DNA of 64,000 bases from Alteromonadaceae bacterium (GTDB taxonomy: Bacteria > Pseudomonadota > Gammaproteobacteria > Enterobacterales > Alteromonadaceae), in assembly GCA_013216015.1 (NCBI GenBank), contig JABSOI010000011.1:62001-126000 (forward strand). The letters run 5' to 3'. The notes under the pieces were generated by a model, which had not been told where the DNA came from, did not search any database, and saw only the letters and a list, made by a program, of their open reading frames with translations. Made by a program: the position numbers and the translations under genes. Positions 40,464-50,279 of this stretch are shown one piece after another (the stretch's first letter is position 1; each line of letters begins with the position of its first letter).

Positions 40464-41711
40464 GTGGATTTTTTTAACCGTAAAAATGCGTCTTTATATG
40501 CAGAAGACTGTGCTGTAACTGACATTACTAAAACTTATGGTACGCCTTTATATATTTATTCAAAAGCAACGATTGAACGCCATTGGCATGCTTTTGATCG
40601 GGCGGCCGGGGAACACCCTCATTTAGTTTGCTATGCGGTTAAGGCAAATAGTAACTTGGGTGTACTGAGTGTTATGGCAAAATTAGGCTCTGGTTTCGAT
40701 ATTGTTTCTAAAGGAGAGCTTGCCCGTGTTTTGGCTGCCGGCGGTGATGCCGGTAAAGTGGTATTTTCGGGCGTTGGTAAAAAATCAGATGAAATTGCTT
40801 TTGCTTTAGAACAGGGGGTTTTATGTTTTAATGTTGAATCAGCGGCTGAGTTAGCACGCATTAATAAAGTTGCCTTGCAGATGAATACCATAGCGTCAAT
40901 TTCATTGCGGGTGAATCCCGATGTAGATGCAGGTACCCATCCTTATATTTCTACTGGTTTAAAAAATAATAAATTTGGTATCAGTATTGAGGAATCTATC
41001 AATTTATATCAGCACGCGATGAGTTTGCCAGGCATAGCTGTAAAAGGTGTTGATTGTCATATTGGTTCGCAAATAACAGAATTATCGCCTTTTCTTGTCG
41101 CTTTGGATCGTATTCTATTGTTAATTGACCGCTTAGAAGAAAAAGGCATAAAGTTATCTCATATTGATATTGGTGGTGGTTTAGGTGTTCGTTATAAAGA
41201 TGAAACACCTCCGCATCCAGATGAATATGCTAAAGCAGTCGCAGATAAATTAGGCGACAGTGAATTAATGCTTATTTATGAGCCGGGTCGGGCTATTATG
41301 GCCAATGCGGGTATATTTGTTACTGAAGTTGAGTTGTTGAAAACTAATGGAGACCATAATTTTGCGGTTGTGGATGGAGCAATGAATGACTTAATTCGAC
41401 CCGCATTGTATCAAGCCTGGCAAGATATTATTCCGGTAGAATTACGTGATGACGTTACTTCGGTGAAATATGACGTTGTTGGTCCTGTTTGTGAAACAGG
41501 GGATTTTTTAGGTAAAGATCGAGAGTTATCTATTCAAGCCGGAGATTTATTGGCAGTGCGCTCTGCAGGGGCTTATGGTTTTACCATGAGTTCAAATTAT
41601 AACAGTCGACCACGAGTTGCCGAGGTTATGGTAGATGGTGATAATACTCATTTAATTCGTCAACGCGAAACGATTGAGCAGTTATGGCAAGGTGAGCAGT
41701 TATTACCTTAG
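40464..41711 (+). CDS. lysA: diaminopimelate decarboxylase
   Basis: A 415-residue PLP enzyme of fold type III that makes lysine from meso-diaminopimelate. The PLP lysine is in CYAVKANSNLGVL; other motifs are GGGLGVRYKDETPP, YEPGRAIMANAG and GPVCETGDFLGKDR (with the partner active-site Cys), and GAYGFTMSSNYNSRPR. GTG start at 40464 after TTAAGT. It leads into dapF about 155 bp on. Confidence 0.96.
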   Translation: MDFFNRKNASLYAEDCAVTDITKTYGTPLYIYSKATIERHWHAFDRAAGEHPHLVCYAVKANSNLGVLSVMAKLGSGFDIVSKGELARVLAAGGDAGKVVFSGVGKKSDEIAFALEQGVLCFNVESAAELARINKVALQMNTIASISLRVNPDVDAGTHPYISTGLKNNKFGISIEESINLYQHAMSLPGIAVKGVDCHIGSQITELSPFLVALDRILLLIDRLEEKGIKLSHIDIGGGLGVRYKDETPPHPDEYAKAVADKLGDSELMLIYEPGRAIMANAGIFVTEVELLKTNGDHNFAVVDGAMNDLIRPALYQAWQDIIPVELRDDVTSVKYDVVGPVCETGDFLGKDRELSIQAGDLLAVRSAGAYGFTMSSNYNSRPRVAEVMVDGDNTHLIRQRETIEQLWQGEQLLP

Positions 41712-41869
41712 ATGTACTTTAGGTAATTAGGTGGTTTTAAGCCGTTTCAGTAGTGATTTGTGCGGTAAAAACATTTTGAAATCAGCAAAGTTTTGTTCAA
41801 TATGAAATGCCACTAAAGTGGCCAGTATACAAATGCGACGCAGTTCTATTAAAATAAGAAGATTATTTG

Positions 41870-42700
41870 ATGTTAGTAAATTTTTCTAAAATGCATGGTT
41901 TAGGTAATGACTTTCTTGTTTTAGATAATGTCACTCAAAATGCATATTTATCGAACGGACAAATCCGGCAGTTAAGTGATCGTAATTTCGGGGTGGGTTT
42001 CGACCAGTTATTAGTGGTTGAACCTCCTTATGATCCAGATTTAGATTTCCATTACCGTATTTTTAATGCTGATGGCAGTGAAGTCAGTCAATGTGGTAAT
42101 GGTGCCCGTTGTTTTGCCCGCTTTGTTCGCATGAAGGGTTTGATTAATAAAACCAAGATCAAAGTTTCTACTCAATCGGGTCAAATGACTTTGTTTATTG
42201 AGCGAGATGGTAATATTTCGGTGAATATGCCAGTTCCAAAATTTGAACCGAAACAAATTCCGTTTATTGCTCAAAAAGTAGAAGGTACCTATATTTTACG
42301 TAGTGTAGAAGAAACAGTGCTTTGTGGTGTAGTATCTATGGGTAATCCACATTGTGTGATTACGGTTGACTCAGTCAAGGATGCCCCGGTAGAAAGGTTA
42401 GGCAAAGCGATATCTACTCATGAACGTTTTCCTGAGCAAGTAAATGTTGGCTTTATGGAAGTTGTTTCGCCTGACTATATTAAATTACGTGTTTATGAGC
42501 GCGGTGCTGCGGAAACATTAGCTTGTGGTAGTGGTGCCTGTGCAGCAGTAGTTATTGGTCAAATACAAAAAAAACTTGCTAGACAAGTTACTGTTGAGTT
42601 ACCGGGCGGGAAACTGCGAATTTTTTGGAAAGGTCCAGGTAACCCTGTAAAAATGTCGGGTCCTGCTGTGCATGTTTTTGATGGTCAAATAAATATATAG
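41870..42700 (+). CDS. dapF: diaminopimelate epimerase
   Basis: A 276-residue PLP-independent epimerase. Both catalytic Cys are visible: [13 protein letters not shown] and [12 protein letters not shown]. Further motifs are [13 protein letters not shown] and [10 protein letters not shown]. Start taken at ATG 41870; the TTG one codon earlier is less likely. It supplies meso-DAP to lysA and to peptidoglycan. Confidence 0.96.
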   Translation: MLVNFSKMHGLGNDFLVLDNVTQNAYLSNGQIRQLSDRNFGVGFDQLLVVEPPYDPDLDFHYRIFNADGSEVSQCGNGARCFARFVRMKGLINKTKIKVSTQSGQMTLFIERDGNISVNMPVPKFEPKQIPFIAQKVEGTYILRSVEETVLCGVVSMGNPHCVITVDSVKDAPVERLGKAISTHERFPEQVNVGFMEVVSPDYIKLRVYERGAAETLACGSGACAAVVIGQIQKKLARQVTVELPGGKLRIFWKGPGNPVKMSGPAVHVFDGQINI

Positions 42701-42863
42701 GTATAATCTTTAGATACTAATAGACTGGTAAACAGCAAAATCCTAAACATCTACCCAAACCACCAGGACACTTGCAAATGCATGATTGTGCAAGTCAAGA
42801 AACGTTATTTTCAAGCCGTTTGTGTGTAGAATAAATAGAAATTACGTAAAGAGCTGAATAGAT

Positions 42864-43559
42864 ATGAATAAAGAACAAAGTGATAGTCTGTTAATTCAAA
42901 CAGACGACTTACCTTTAAGCGATCATTTAATTGTGAGCTTTTTACAGGAAAACCCTGACTTTTTTAACCGTAATCCAGAACTGGTTACCAGTTTAAGAAT
43001 AAAAGATAATCAGCGCGGCACGGTTTCTTTGGTTGAAAGACATCAGCAACAACTCCGTCAAAAAATTCATGGTTTAGAAGACGAAATAACCCAGTTAATG
43101 TCGATAGCAAATCACAATGAACAGCTGTTTATTTTGTACAGCGATTTATATTTACGCTTGATAGATTGTCATGATGCCAATGAATTACTCGATTGCCTAT
43201 ACGTAGCAACCACTGAGTTTTTATCTTTAACCGGATTAAAATTATGGTTATCAAAATCGGTTAATATACTTCATCATAGTTTAGCGACTAAGGATTGTGG
43301 GGGCATTATGCAAAATCGGTTAACGAAAGATGTCTACTATTTTGGTCGTTTACAACAAACTGAACAAGAGATGATATTTTCAGAACAAACCGCAGGTTCA
43401 GTAGTTTTAATCAAACTGACTCATAACGAAGAAGATATTGGATTTTTGGCGATCAGTAGTGAAGATGCAGAGCATTTTGATCCTCGAATGGACACTTTGC
43501 TATTAAGCCAGTTTCGAAAGCTTGTTGCCAAGTTATTGCATCAGCAATTAGCGTTATAA
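42864..43559 (+). CDS. DUF484 family protein
   Basis: A 231-residue cytosolic protein: N-terminal helical segment with the DUF484 signature VSFLQENPDFFNRNPELVTSL, a coiled coil (VERHQQQLRQKIHGLEDEI) and a GAF-like C-terminal domain (about 85-230). Its function is unknown. In most relatives it lies between dapF and xerC; here the next gene is the HAD phosphatase, with no xerC. Confidence 0.9.
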   Translation: MNKEQSDSLLIQTDDLPLSDHLIVSFLQENPDFFNRNPELVTSLRIKDNQRGTVSLVERHQQQLRQKIHGLEDEITQLMSIANHNEQLFILYSDLYLRLIDCHDANELLDCLYVATTEFLSLTGLKLWLSKSVNILHHSLATKDCGGIMQNRLTKDVYYFGRLQQTEQEMIFSEQTAGSVVLIKLTHNEEDIGFLAISSEDAEHFDPRMDTLLLSQFRKLVAKLLHQQLAL

Positions 43560-43589
43560 TCAAAATTTTTAAAGGGTAAATAATATAGG

Positions 43590-44342
43590 ATGAAGTTTTA
43601 TCAGAGGCTAAAACCTTTTAAAGCCATTAGTTTTGATTTAGACGATACCTTGTATAACAATCAACCTGTTATGCGTTCAACAGAGAAAAAACTGATAGAT
43701 TTTCTGGCTTCATTGTTACCCGAACGTGCTGATGAGGGTCAAAATTTCTGGCTGTATTGTCGAGAGCAGGCATTGGCTCAACAGCCTGGTTTAGTTCATG
43801 ATGTTGGTGCATTACGCCTTGCTAGTTATGTGTTAGGTTTTATTGAACTTGGTGTTACCGAAATTAAAGCTAAGCAGTATGCTGATCAAGCCTATGCTTT
43901 TTTTAAGCATCATCGCAGCGATTTTACTGTTCCTTCAAGTGTGGTGCGGTTGTTGAGTCAATTGGCTAATAAATTACCTTTGGTAGTGATAAGTAACGGC
44001 AATGTCGATACGAAAGCTATTGGTATTGACCACTATTTCAAGCACATTTACCATGCTGGTGTTTCTGTTGATACTGGTCACTCTGGTAAAGAAAACGTGA
44101 TACAAAGCCTTAAGCAGAAACCTGAGCCTGATATGTTTCATTTGGCATGTCAGCAATTAAATATTCTACCGGGTGAATTACTGCATGTTGGTGATTGTGG
44201 TCAGGCTGACATTCTAGGAGCCATGGCTGCTGGTTGTCAAACGGTTTGGCTCTCTTGCTATAATGTCGGTAAACCTTTATCAGTTTTACCTCATGTAGAA
44301 ATAACAGATATCGTTGAGCTCACTCAACTATTCGACCACTAA
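43590..44342 (+). CDS. yigB: HAD-family hydrolase, YigB-like
   Basis: A 250-residue HAD phosphatase. Motif I is ISFDLDDTLYNN (nucleophile Asp), motif II VVISNGNVD, the lysine region HSGKENV, and motif IV HVGDCGQADILGAMAAG. E. coli YigB dephosphorylates FMN and 5-amino-6-ribitylamino-uracil phosphate for riboflavin synthesis. It lies 30 bp after DUF484 and 20 bp before uvrD. Confidence 0.9.
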   Translation: MKFYQRLKPFKAISFDLDDTLYNNQPVMRSTEKKLIDFLASLLPERADEGQNFWLYCREQALAQQPGLVHDVGALRLASYVLGFIELGVTEIKAKQYADQAYAFFKHHRSDFTVPSSVVRLLSQLANKLPLVVISNGNVDTKAIGIDHYFKHIYHAGVSVDTGHSGKENVIQSLKQKPEPDMFHLACQQLNILPGELLHVGDCGQADILGAMAAGCQTVWLSCYNVGKPLSVLPHVEITDIVELTQLFDH

Positions 44343-44362
44343 TTTATATATAAGATTTTTTT

Positions 44363-46537
44363 ATGGATGTTTCAGAATTACTTGATTCGTTGAACGAAAA
44401 GCAACGAGATGTTGTTGCCGCACCTTTACAAAATATGTTGGTGCTGGCGGGTGCTGGCAGTGGTAAAACACGGGTGTTAGTACAACGAATTGCCTGGTTG
44501 ATGAAGGTTGAACAGGCTTCCCCACACAGTATTTTAGCGGTTACTTTTACGAATAAAGCTGCTGCTGAAATGCGTGCTCGTGTTGAACAAACGGTGGGTG
44601 GTAATACTCATGGCATGTGGATTGGCACTTTCCATGGTTTGGCCCATAGATTGTTACGCATGCATTTTCAGGAAGCAAAATTACCACAGACATTTCAAGT
44701 GCTGGATTCTGACGATCAACTTCGTTTGGTCAAGCGTGTAGTTCGAGCCTTGAATATAGATGAAAAGCGTTGGCCTCCCAAGCAAATGCTTTGGTATATC
44801 AATGGTAAAAAAGACGAAGGTTTAAGACCGCAACACATTGATGCTCAATTTGATCCAACAGAAGAGTTATTTGTTAAGGTTTATAAGGCTTATCAAGAAG
44901 CTTGCGATCGTTCTGGTTTGGTTGATTTTGCTGAATTATTGTTAAGAGCGCATGAATTGTGGTTAAACAATCCCGCTTTGTTAGCTCATTATCAACAACG
45001 TTTTAAACATATTCTGGTGGATGAATTTCAAGATACCAATGCGATTCAATATGCCTGGTTGAATTTGTTAGGCAGAGAAACTAGCAAGGTGATGATTGTT
45101 GGTGATGATGATCAGTCTATATACGGTTGGCGTGGTGCAAAAATTGAAAATATCCAACGCTTTCTTAAAGAATTTGATAATGCACAAACGATACGCTTAG
45201 AGCAAAATTATCGTTCAACCGCTAATATTCTTAATGCCGCCAACCAACTTATTTCAAATAATAATAATCGTCTTGGTAAAGAATTATGGACCAATGTTGA
45301 GGGTGGTGAAAAGATATCAATATATACCGCTTTTAATGAAATAGATGAAGCCCGTTTTATTGCTGGTCGCATTAATCAATGGCGCCTGGATGATGGTTCA
45401 CTTGATCAGGTTGCAATTTTATATCGCAGTAATGCTCAATCTCGTTTATTGGAAGAAGCTTTACTGCAAGCCCAGTTACCTTATCGTATTTATGGTGGCC
45501 TGCGATTTTTCGAACGTCAAGAAATTAAAGATGCTCTGGCATATATGCGTTTGATTAATAATCGTGATGATGATGCCGCTTTCGAACGGATAATTAATAC
45601 GCCAACACGTGGTATCGGGAATCAATCGGTTGCCTTTATTCGAGATGCGGCACGCAGTTTGAACAGCACTTTATGGCAAGCTTGCGTGCATATGCTTAAT
45701 AATGATGAATTGAAAGGGCGTAGTGCTAAAACTATAACTCAATTTGTGCAATTAATTGATCAACTTGAAGACGATTCAACAAATTTAGATCTGGATCAGC
45801 AGGTTAATTTTGTTATCTCGCATAGTGGGTTAAAAGCTATGTATCAGGCTGAAAAAGGTGAGCGTGCAGAGGCTCGCATAGAAAACTTGAATGAGCTGGT
45901 AACTGCTTGTCAAACTTTTGATGCTGATCCGGAACTTGAAGAAGAGGTAAGTGAATTAACTGCATTTTTAACTCATGCCTCGCTGGAGTCGGGTGAAACA
46001 CAGGCCGATGAATATGAAGCCGCAGTTCAACTGATGACCATGCATTCAGCTAAAGGCCTGGAATTTCCATTAGTATTTATTGCCGGTGTTGAAGAAGGCA
46101 TGTTTCCTTCGCAGCAATCCCTTGAAGATATTAGTCGTTTAGAAGAAGAGCGACGTCTATGTTATGTCGGTATGACACGGGCAATGACTAAACTTTATTT
46201 ATGTCACGCAGAGAGTAGGCGATTGTATGGGCAGGAAAAGTTTCATAAAATCAGTCGGTTTATACGCGAATTGCCGAATGAGTGCATTGAAGAAATACGC
46301 ATGCAAAGTCAAATCAGTAAGCCAGCAAGCAGTGGCCGTTTTGCTTCAAACTTCACCGTTGAAGCGTTTGACGACACAGGTTTTAGTTTAGGGCAGCAGG
46401 TTAAACATGCTAAGTTTGGTGAAGGTGTGGTTTTAAATTATGAAGGTAATGGTGCGCAAAGTCGTATTCAAGTGAATTTTGAGAATTCAGGCAGTAAGTG
46501 GTTAGTGGTGTCATTTGCTAATTTACAACCCGTTTAA
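44363..46537 (+). CDS. uvrD: DNA helicase II UvrD
   Basis: A 724-residue SF1A helicase with motif I AGAGSGKT (29-36), LAVTFTNKAAAEM, VDEFQDTNAIQY, GDDDQSIYGWRGA, LEQNYRST, LMTMHSAKGLEFPLVFI and VGMTRAM, and the C-terminal Tudor-like domain (VKHAKFGEGVVLNYEG). It acts in nucleotide excision and mismatch repair. Length and gene context fit UvrD over Rep. Confidence 0.96.
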   Translation: MDVSELLDSLNEKQRDVVAAPLQNMLVLAGAGSGKTRVLVQRIAWLMKVEQASPHSILAVTFTNKAAAEMRARVEQTVGGNTHGMWIGTFHGLAHRLLRMHFQEAKLPQTFQVLDSDDQLRLVKRVVRALNIDEKRWPPKQMLWYINGKKDEGLRPQHIDAQFDPTEELFVKVYKAYQEACDRSGLVDFAELLLRAHELWLNNPALLAHYQQRFKHILVDEFQDTNAIQYAWLNLLGRETSKVMIVGDDDQSIYGWRGAKIENIQRFLKEFDNAQTIRLEQNYRSTANILNAANQLISNNNNRLGKELWTNVEGGEKISIYTAFNEIDEARFIAGRINQWRLDDGSLDQVAILYRSNAQSRLLEEALLQAQLPYRIYGGLRFFERQEIKDALAYMRLINNRDDDAAFERIINTPTRGIGNQSVAFIRDAARSLNSTLWQACVHMLNNDELKGRSAKTITQFVQLIDQLEDDSTNLDLDQQVNFVISHSGLKAMYQAEKGERAEARIENLNELVTACQTFDADPELEEEVSELTAFLTHASLESGETQADEYEAAVQLMTMHSAKGLEFPLVFIAGVEEGMFPSQQSLEDISRLEEERRLCYVGMTRAMTKLYLCHAESRRLYGQEKFHKISRFIRELPNECIEEIRMQSQISKPASSGRFASNFTVEAFDDTGFSLGQQVKHAKFGEGVVLNYEGNGAQSRIQVNFENSGSKWLVVSFANLQPV

Positions 46538-46583
46538 ATTTTTATTTGAGGCTATCAGAATTTAATTATTTCAATTGGTATTA

Positions 46584-46624
46584 GTTTGTTCCTCCTTAAA
46601 GTTAAACTTTGTGTGGGAACAAAC
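46584..46624. terminator. hairpin between convergent uvrD and thioesterase genes
   Basis: GTTTGTTCC (46584-46592) pairs with GGAACAAAC (46616-46624), and a shorter AAAGTT/AACTTT pair nests inside. The position between two converging genes suggests a bidirectional terminator; T-runs are weak on both strands. Confidence 0.5.
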
Positions 46625-46658
46625 GTAACTTAAATTTGTATAAAACGGCTATATAATT

Positions 46659-47114
46659 TTAACCTACCATGTAGGTTCCTGTACCACAGGCGATGTGTTC
46701 ACCGACTTCATTATGCAGTTCCATTCTTGCAACTGCGACTTTCTTACCACTACGTATAATTATTGCTGTAGCAATAAACTCTTCACCACGACCCGGTCTT
46801 AAAAAATCAGTACGTAAATCGATAGTACCTAATTTCCATAAATTTTGCTGTATAGATTCTGGTGATAAATCATCTAATTGGTCAATAATATTTGCAGCAG
46901 CTACTATTCCACCGGCAAGGTCTAGCGCTGAAGCAGTTACACCGCCGTGCAATATTTTTTGTAACGGATTTCCCACTAATTTATCTTGCCATTTAAATCT
47001 AATTTCAGATTGTTCACTGTTAAATTGCGTGATAGTCAATCCAAGTAATTGATTAAATGGCATTGAGTCATTCCAAAATGTGGCAATTTGTTGATATAAA
47101 TCTTTATTTTTCAT
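46659..47114 (-). CDS. hotdog-fold thioesterase (YigI/PaaI-like)
   Basis: A 151-residue single-hotdog protein: FNQLLGLTITQF, the helix-start HGGVTASALDLAGGIVAA with its conserved His-Gly-Gly, and TIDLRTDFLRPGRGEEFIATA, as in YigI-type acyl-CoA thioesterases. It lies between uvrD and recQ, as yigI does near recQ in enterobacteria. Substrate unknown, probably medium-chain acyl-CoA. Confidence 0.85.
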   Translation of the reverse strand: MKNKDLYQQIATFWNDSMPFNQLLGLTITQFNSEQSEIRFKWQDKLVGNPLQKILHGGVTASALDLAGGIVAAANIIDQLDDLSPESIQQNLWKLGTIDLRTDFLRPGRGEEFIATAIIIRSGKKVAVARMELHNEVGEHIACGTGTYMVG

Positions 47115-47243
47115 AGATACCTTTCTGGTCAGATGTCTTTAAGTAATAGATTAGCATTTAATTGCCAGAGGATAAAAATAAATCTCTACCCATGAGCTGC
47201 TCTGGGTTAAAATACCTGCCATAAGTTTTATCTACTGAGTTTT

Positions 47244-49061
47244 TTGTTGAATATTGCCTCATCATCTGTTTCTTCATTGCAATTGCACGAAACATTAAAG
47301 CATCGTTTTGGTTATAACTCATTTCGTCCCGGTCAGGCTGAAGTTATCGAAGAGCTTTTACAGGGTCGGGATAGTTTAGTATTAATGCCTACGGGTGGCG
47401 GTAAGTCGATGTGTTACCAGTTACCTGCTATTTTGATGCCGGGTATTACGATTGTTGTGTCTCCTTTAATTGCTTTAATGAAAGATCAGGTTGATAGTTT
47501 AACCCGGCAAGGTATTTCAGCAGCGTTTGTGAACTCAAGTCTGGGAACGGATACGATAAATCAGATCTTTAAACGTTTAGCAAACGGCGAGATAAAATTG
47601 CTTTATGTTGCACCTGAACGTTTAAGGAATTATCAATTTATATATGGACTTAAAAGTTTAAATATAAGTCTCTTTGCAATTGATGAAGCTCATTGTATCT
47701 CGCAATGGGGACATGATTTTCGTCCGGCCTATACTCAGTTAGGCATGTTAAAGGCATCTTTTCCTCAGGTTCCTGTTATGGCTTTAACAGCAACCGCAGA
47801 TGTAACCACCAGAAAAGATATTTTGACACAACTAAATCTTGTAAATCCTTACATCCACCTTGATAGTTTTGATCGGCCAAACATTCGTTTGACTATGGCT
47901 GATAAGTATAGCGGTGCGCAACAAGTGTTAGGTTACGTTCGGAAAAGGCGGGATGACAGCGGTATTATTTATTGCAATAGCCGTTGGCAAGTAGAAAAAT
48001 TAGCGAAAATACTGGCTGGTTTTGGTGTTAATTGTGCAGCTTATCACGCAGGATTGGAGACTGAAATCAGGAATGCTGTTCAAGATAGTTTTACCAAAGA
48101 TAATATTCAAATTGTTATCGCGACGATTGCTTTTGGTTTAGGGATCAATAAATCGAATATTCGTTTTGTTATTCATTTTGAACCACCAAGAACATTAGAA
48201 TCTTACTATCAGGAAATAGGCCGTGCTGGTCGAGATGGTTTACCTGCAGAAGCTCTATTTTTGTACGAAGAAAAAGATGTTGAACGGATTAAAAAACGTA
48301 TTGCTGAAGGTGAAAATGAACAACGGGTAAATGTTGAAATGCAAAGATTTCAAGCAATGGCAGGATTTATTGAATCATTAACATGTCGGCGACAAGTTGT
48401 TCTTAATTATTTTGCTGAATATACTGAAAAAGGGTGTGGAAATTGTGATATCTGCCTGGATCCTCCCAGTCAATTTAATGCGTTAGAACCAGCACAAAAG
48501 ATTTTGTCTTGTGTATTTAGAATTCAGCAACAAGGTGATATTCAACATGTCATTGAGGTTATAAGAGGAGAAGCAAGCGGGAAAGTGAAACAATTAGGTC
48601 ATGAAAACGTTTCTACTTTTGGTATTGGCAAAGATAAAACACCCGGATATTGGTTTTCAATTATCAGGCAATTGATTCATTTGGGATATTTACAGCAAAA
48701 TATCGAAATGCAATCTGCATTATGCTTAACTAAGGCATCACACAGTATACTTAAAGGCTCAGAAGCATTAATGCTCGCGTCACCAAGACTCCAGAAAGCG
48801 AGTTATTGGCAGCGTAATGTTAATGTAAAATCGTACGATAAAGCTTTGTTTGTTAAATTGAGAAGTTTACGCAAAGAAATAGCAGATGCTGAAGATATCG
48901 CGCCTTTTATTGTTTTTAATGATGCTACATTATCTGAATTGGCACGGGTTAAACCGCAACATTTGGATGGTATGTTAAGTATTAGCGGTATTGGGGATAC
49001 TAAGCTGTCTCGTTATGGGAAACCATTTTTAGAAATTATTCAGCAGCATGCAGGATCATAA
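47244..49061 (+). CDS. recQ: ATP-dependent DNA helicase RecQ
   Basis: A 605-residue RecQ helicase: motif 0 [18 protein letters not shown], Walker [20 protein letters not shown] box [16 protein letters not shown], a zinc-binding region ([11 protein letters not shown] ... CGNCDICL), winged helix, and an HRDC domain (about 525-600). The start is TTG at 47244; no other in-frame start precedes FGYNSFRPG without loss. It functions in recombinational repair. Confidence 0.95.
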   Translation: MLNIASSSVSSLQLHETLKHRFGYNSFRPGQAEVIEELLQGRDSLVLMPTGGGKSMCYQLPAILMPGITIVVSPLIALMKDQVDSLTRQGISAAFVNSSLGTDTINQIFKRLANGEIKLLYVAPERLRNYQFIYGLKSLNISLFAIDEAHCISQWGHDFRPAYTQLGMLKASFPQVPVMALTATADVTTRKDILTQLNLVNPYIHLDSFDRPNIRLTMADKYSGAQQVLGYVRKRRDDSGIIYCNSRWQVEKLAKILAGFGVNCAAYHAGLETEIRNAVQDSFTKDNIQIVIATIAFGLGINKSNIRFVIHFEPPRTLESYYQEIGRAGRDGLPAEALFLYEEKDVERIKKRIAEGENEQRVNVEMQRFQAMAGFIESLTCRRQVVLNYFAEYTEKGCGNCDICLDPPSQFNALEPAQKILSCVFRIQQQGDIQHVIEVIRGEASGKVKQLGHENVSTFGIGKDKTPGYWFSIIRQLIHLGYLQQNIEMQSALCLTKASHSILKGSEALMLASPRLQKASYWQRNVNVKSYDKALFVKLRSLRKEIADAEDIAPFIVFNDATLSELARVKPQHLDGMLSISGIGDTKLSRYGKPFLEIIQQHAGS

Positions 49062-49090
49062 AAAAAAGCGCATAAAAAAAGCGCTTTTAT
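49061..49090. terminator. bidirectional terminator between recQ and the cytochrome gene
   Basis: An AAAAGCGC / GCGCTTTT stem with an A-rich loop, with A-run on the left and T-run on the right, directly at the recQ stop. It can serve both converging genes. Confidence 0.8.
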
Positions 49091-49105
49091 AAATTTATAT
49101 TTTTA

Positions 49106-49405
49106 TTATTTTAAATTTGCATAATATGCTGAAAGGTTAGCAACATCTGCGTCTGATAATCCCATAGCCATAGCGCCCATTATTGGATCTTTACGTGTGC
49201 CGGATTTAAAATCTTTAAGTTGCTTAGCTAAATAAGTTTCTTTTTGACCAGCTAAGTTAGGATACATTGGTACTGCAGAAATACCTGCTGCGCCGTGACA
49301 TGCTGCACACATGCCGGCTTTCGCTTTACCTGCTGCTACATCGCCGGCAAATACAGGAGATGCCATCATAACTGTAGTTGCAATAGCTAAAGTGATTTTT
49401 TTCAT
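49106..49405 (-). CDS. periplasmic class I c-type cytochrome (c553-like)
   Basis: A 99-residue protein with a Sec signal peptide ([19 protein letters not shown]), one heme motif CAACHG, and a C-terminal axial Met in [13 protein letters not shown]. Monoheme cytochrome c of the c4/c5/c553 group, an electron carrier in the periplasm. A single gene. Confidence 0.92.
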   Translation of the reverse strand: MKKITLAIATTVMMASPVFAGDVAAGKAKAGMCAACHGAAGISAVPMYPNLAGQKETYLAKQLKDFKSGTRKDPIMGAMAMGLSDADVANLSAYYANLK

Positions 49406-49755
49406 AACTTCTACTCTCTTTGATGATTATAATTTAATAAGTCTAACTCGATTATATGTAAAATTGTTGAAGCTGTCGTTGGTTTTTTTTAAGCAATATT
49501 TGTAAGTCGTCCGGCTATCAGGTTAAATAACAGGTAAATATTCATTTCTGTCGTAATTCGCTATATAGAACGGTACCTTATTTCATTTGAATATTTTGCT
49601 GGTTTATTGAGTGTAAACTTTATGTTAATCAGGAGGAATTTTAATTAGGCTGATGAGTATTGAGAGTAAATTATTAGGCAACAACTTAACATTGCATATT
49701 CCAAGCAGGAAAAGCTTAGTATAATGAATATACCATTGAATAAATTTAGATAAGC
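49406..49755. other. 350-bp intergenic region without a convincing gene
   Basis: It holds the cytochrome promoter (leftward) and the DUF523 promoter (rightward). An AGGAGG at 49629-49634 is followed by a 23-codon ORF at 49652, but the spacing is too long. Nothing else was identified. Confidence 0.5.
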
Positions 49756-50214
49756 ATGGAAAAGATTTTAGTAAGCGCCTGTTTTTTAGGTGAAAGAGTC
49801 CGTTACAATGCAGAGGTTAGTTGTTTGTCTGATGCTGTTTTTAATAAATGGCATCAGGAAGGTCGCTTAGTTTCTATTTGTCCTGAAGTTGCCGGAGGCT
49901 TGTCAATACCCAGAGCGCCAGCTGAAATTGAGCAAAGTAGTGGAAAAGTATTTACTAAGGATGGTGTTGATAAGACTGATGCTTTTATGAATGGTGCCAA
50001 TAAGGCATTGCTGTTATGCCAGCGTTACAACCTTAAATATGCTTTGTTGAAAGAGTCGAGTCCTTCTTGTGGCAGCAAATTAATATATGATGGTCACTTT
50101 GCAGAGAGAAAAATTTCCGGTCAGGGGATCACTACTAAATTATTACAAGAGCATGGTATAAAAGTCTTTTCAGAGAGAACAATCCTTGAGTTGGAAAAGT
50201 GTCTTATACCATGA
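49756..50214 (+). CDS. DUF523 family protein
   Basis: 152 residues with the DUF523 pattern: KILVSACFLGERVRYNAE, the ISICPEVAGGLSIPRAPAEI segment, and LLKESSPSCGSKLIYDG with conserved Cys residues. The role is unknown; conserved Cys suggest metal or thiol chemistry. It is a stand-alone gene convergent with the diguanylate cyclase. Confidence 0.9.
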   Translation: MEKILVSACFLGERVRYNAEVSCLSDAVFNKWHQEGRLVSICPEVAGGLSIPRAPAEIEQSSGKVFTKDGVDKTDAFMNGANKALLLCQRYNLKYALLKESSPSCGSKLIYDGHFAERKISGQGITTKLLQEHGIKVFSERTILELEKCLIP

Positions 50215-50279
50215 GAGGATGAGTAATTAATTATTGCAATTTGTATTAAGTAATACTGGCATAATAAAAATAGTAAAGA

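Noticed and set aside
49652-49723. 23-codon ORF with AGGAGG upstream (MSIESKLLGNNLTL start, faintly like STAS-domain N-termini)
   Set aside because: Spacing from the AGGAGG is about 17 nt and the ORF stops at once; too little to call a gene or remnant.
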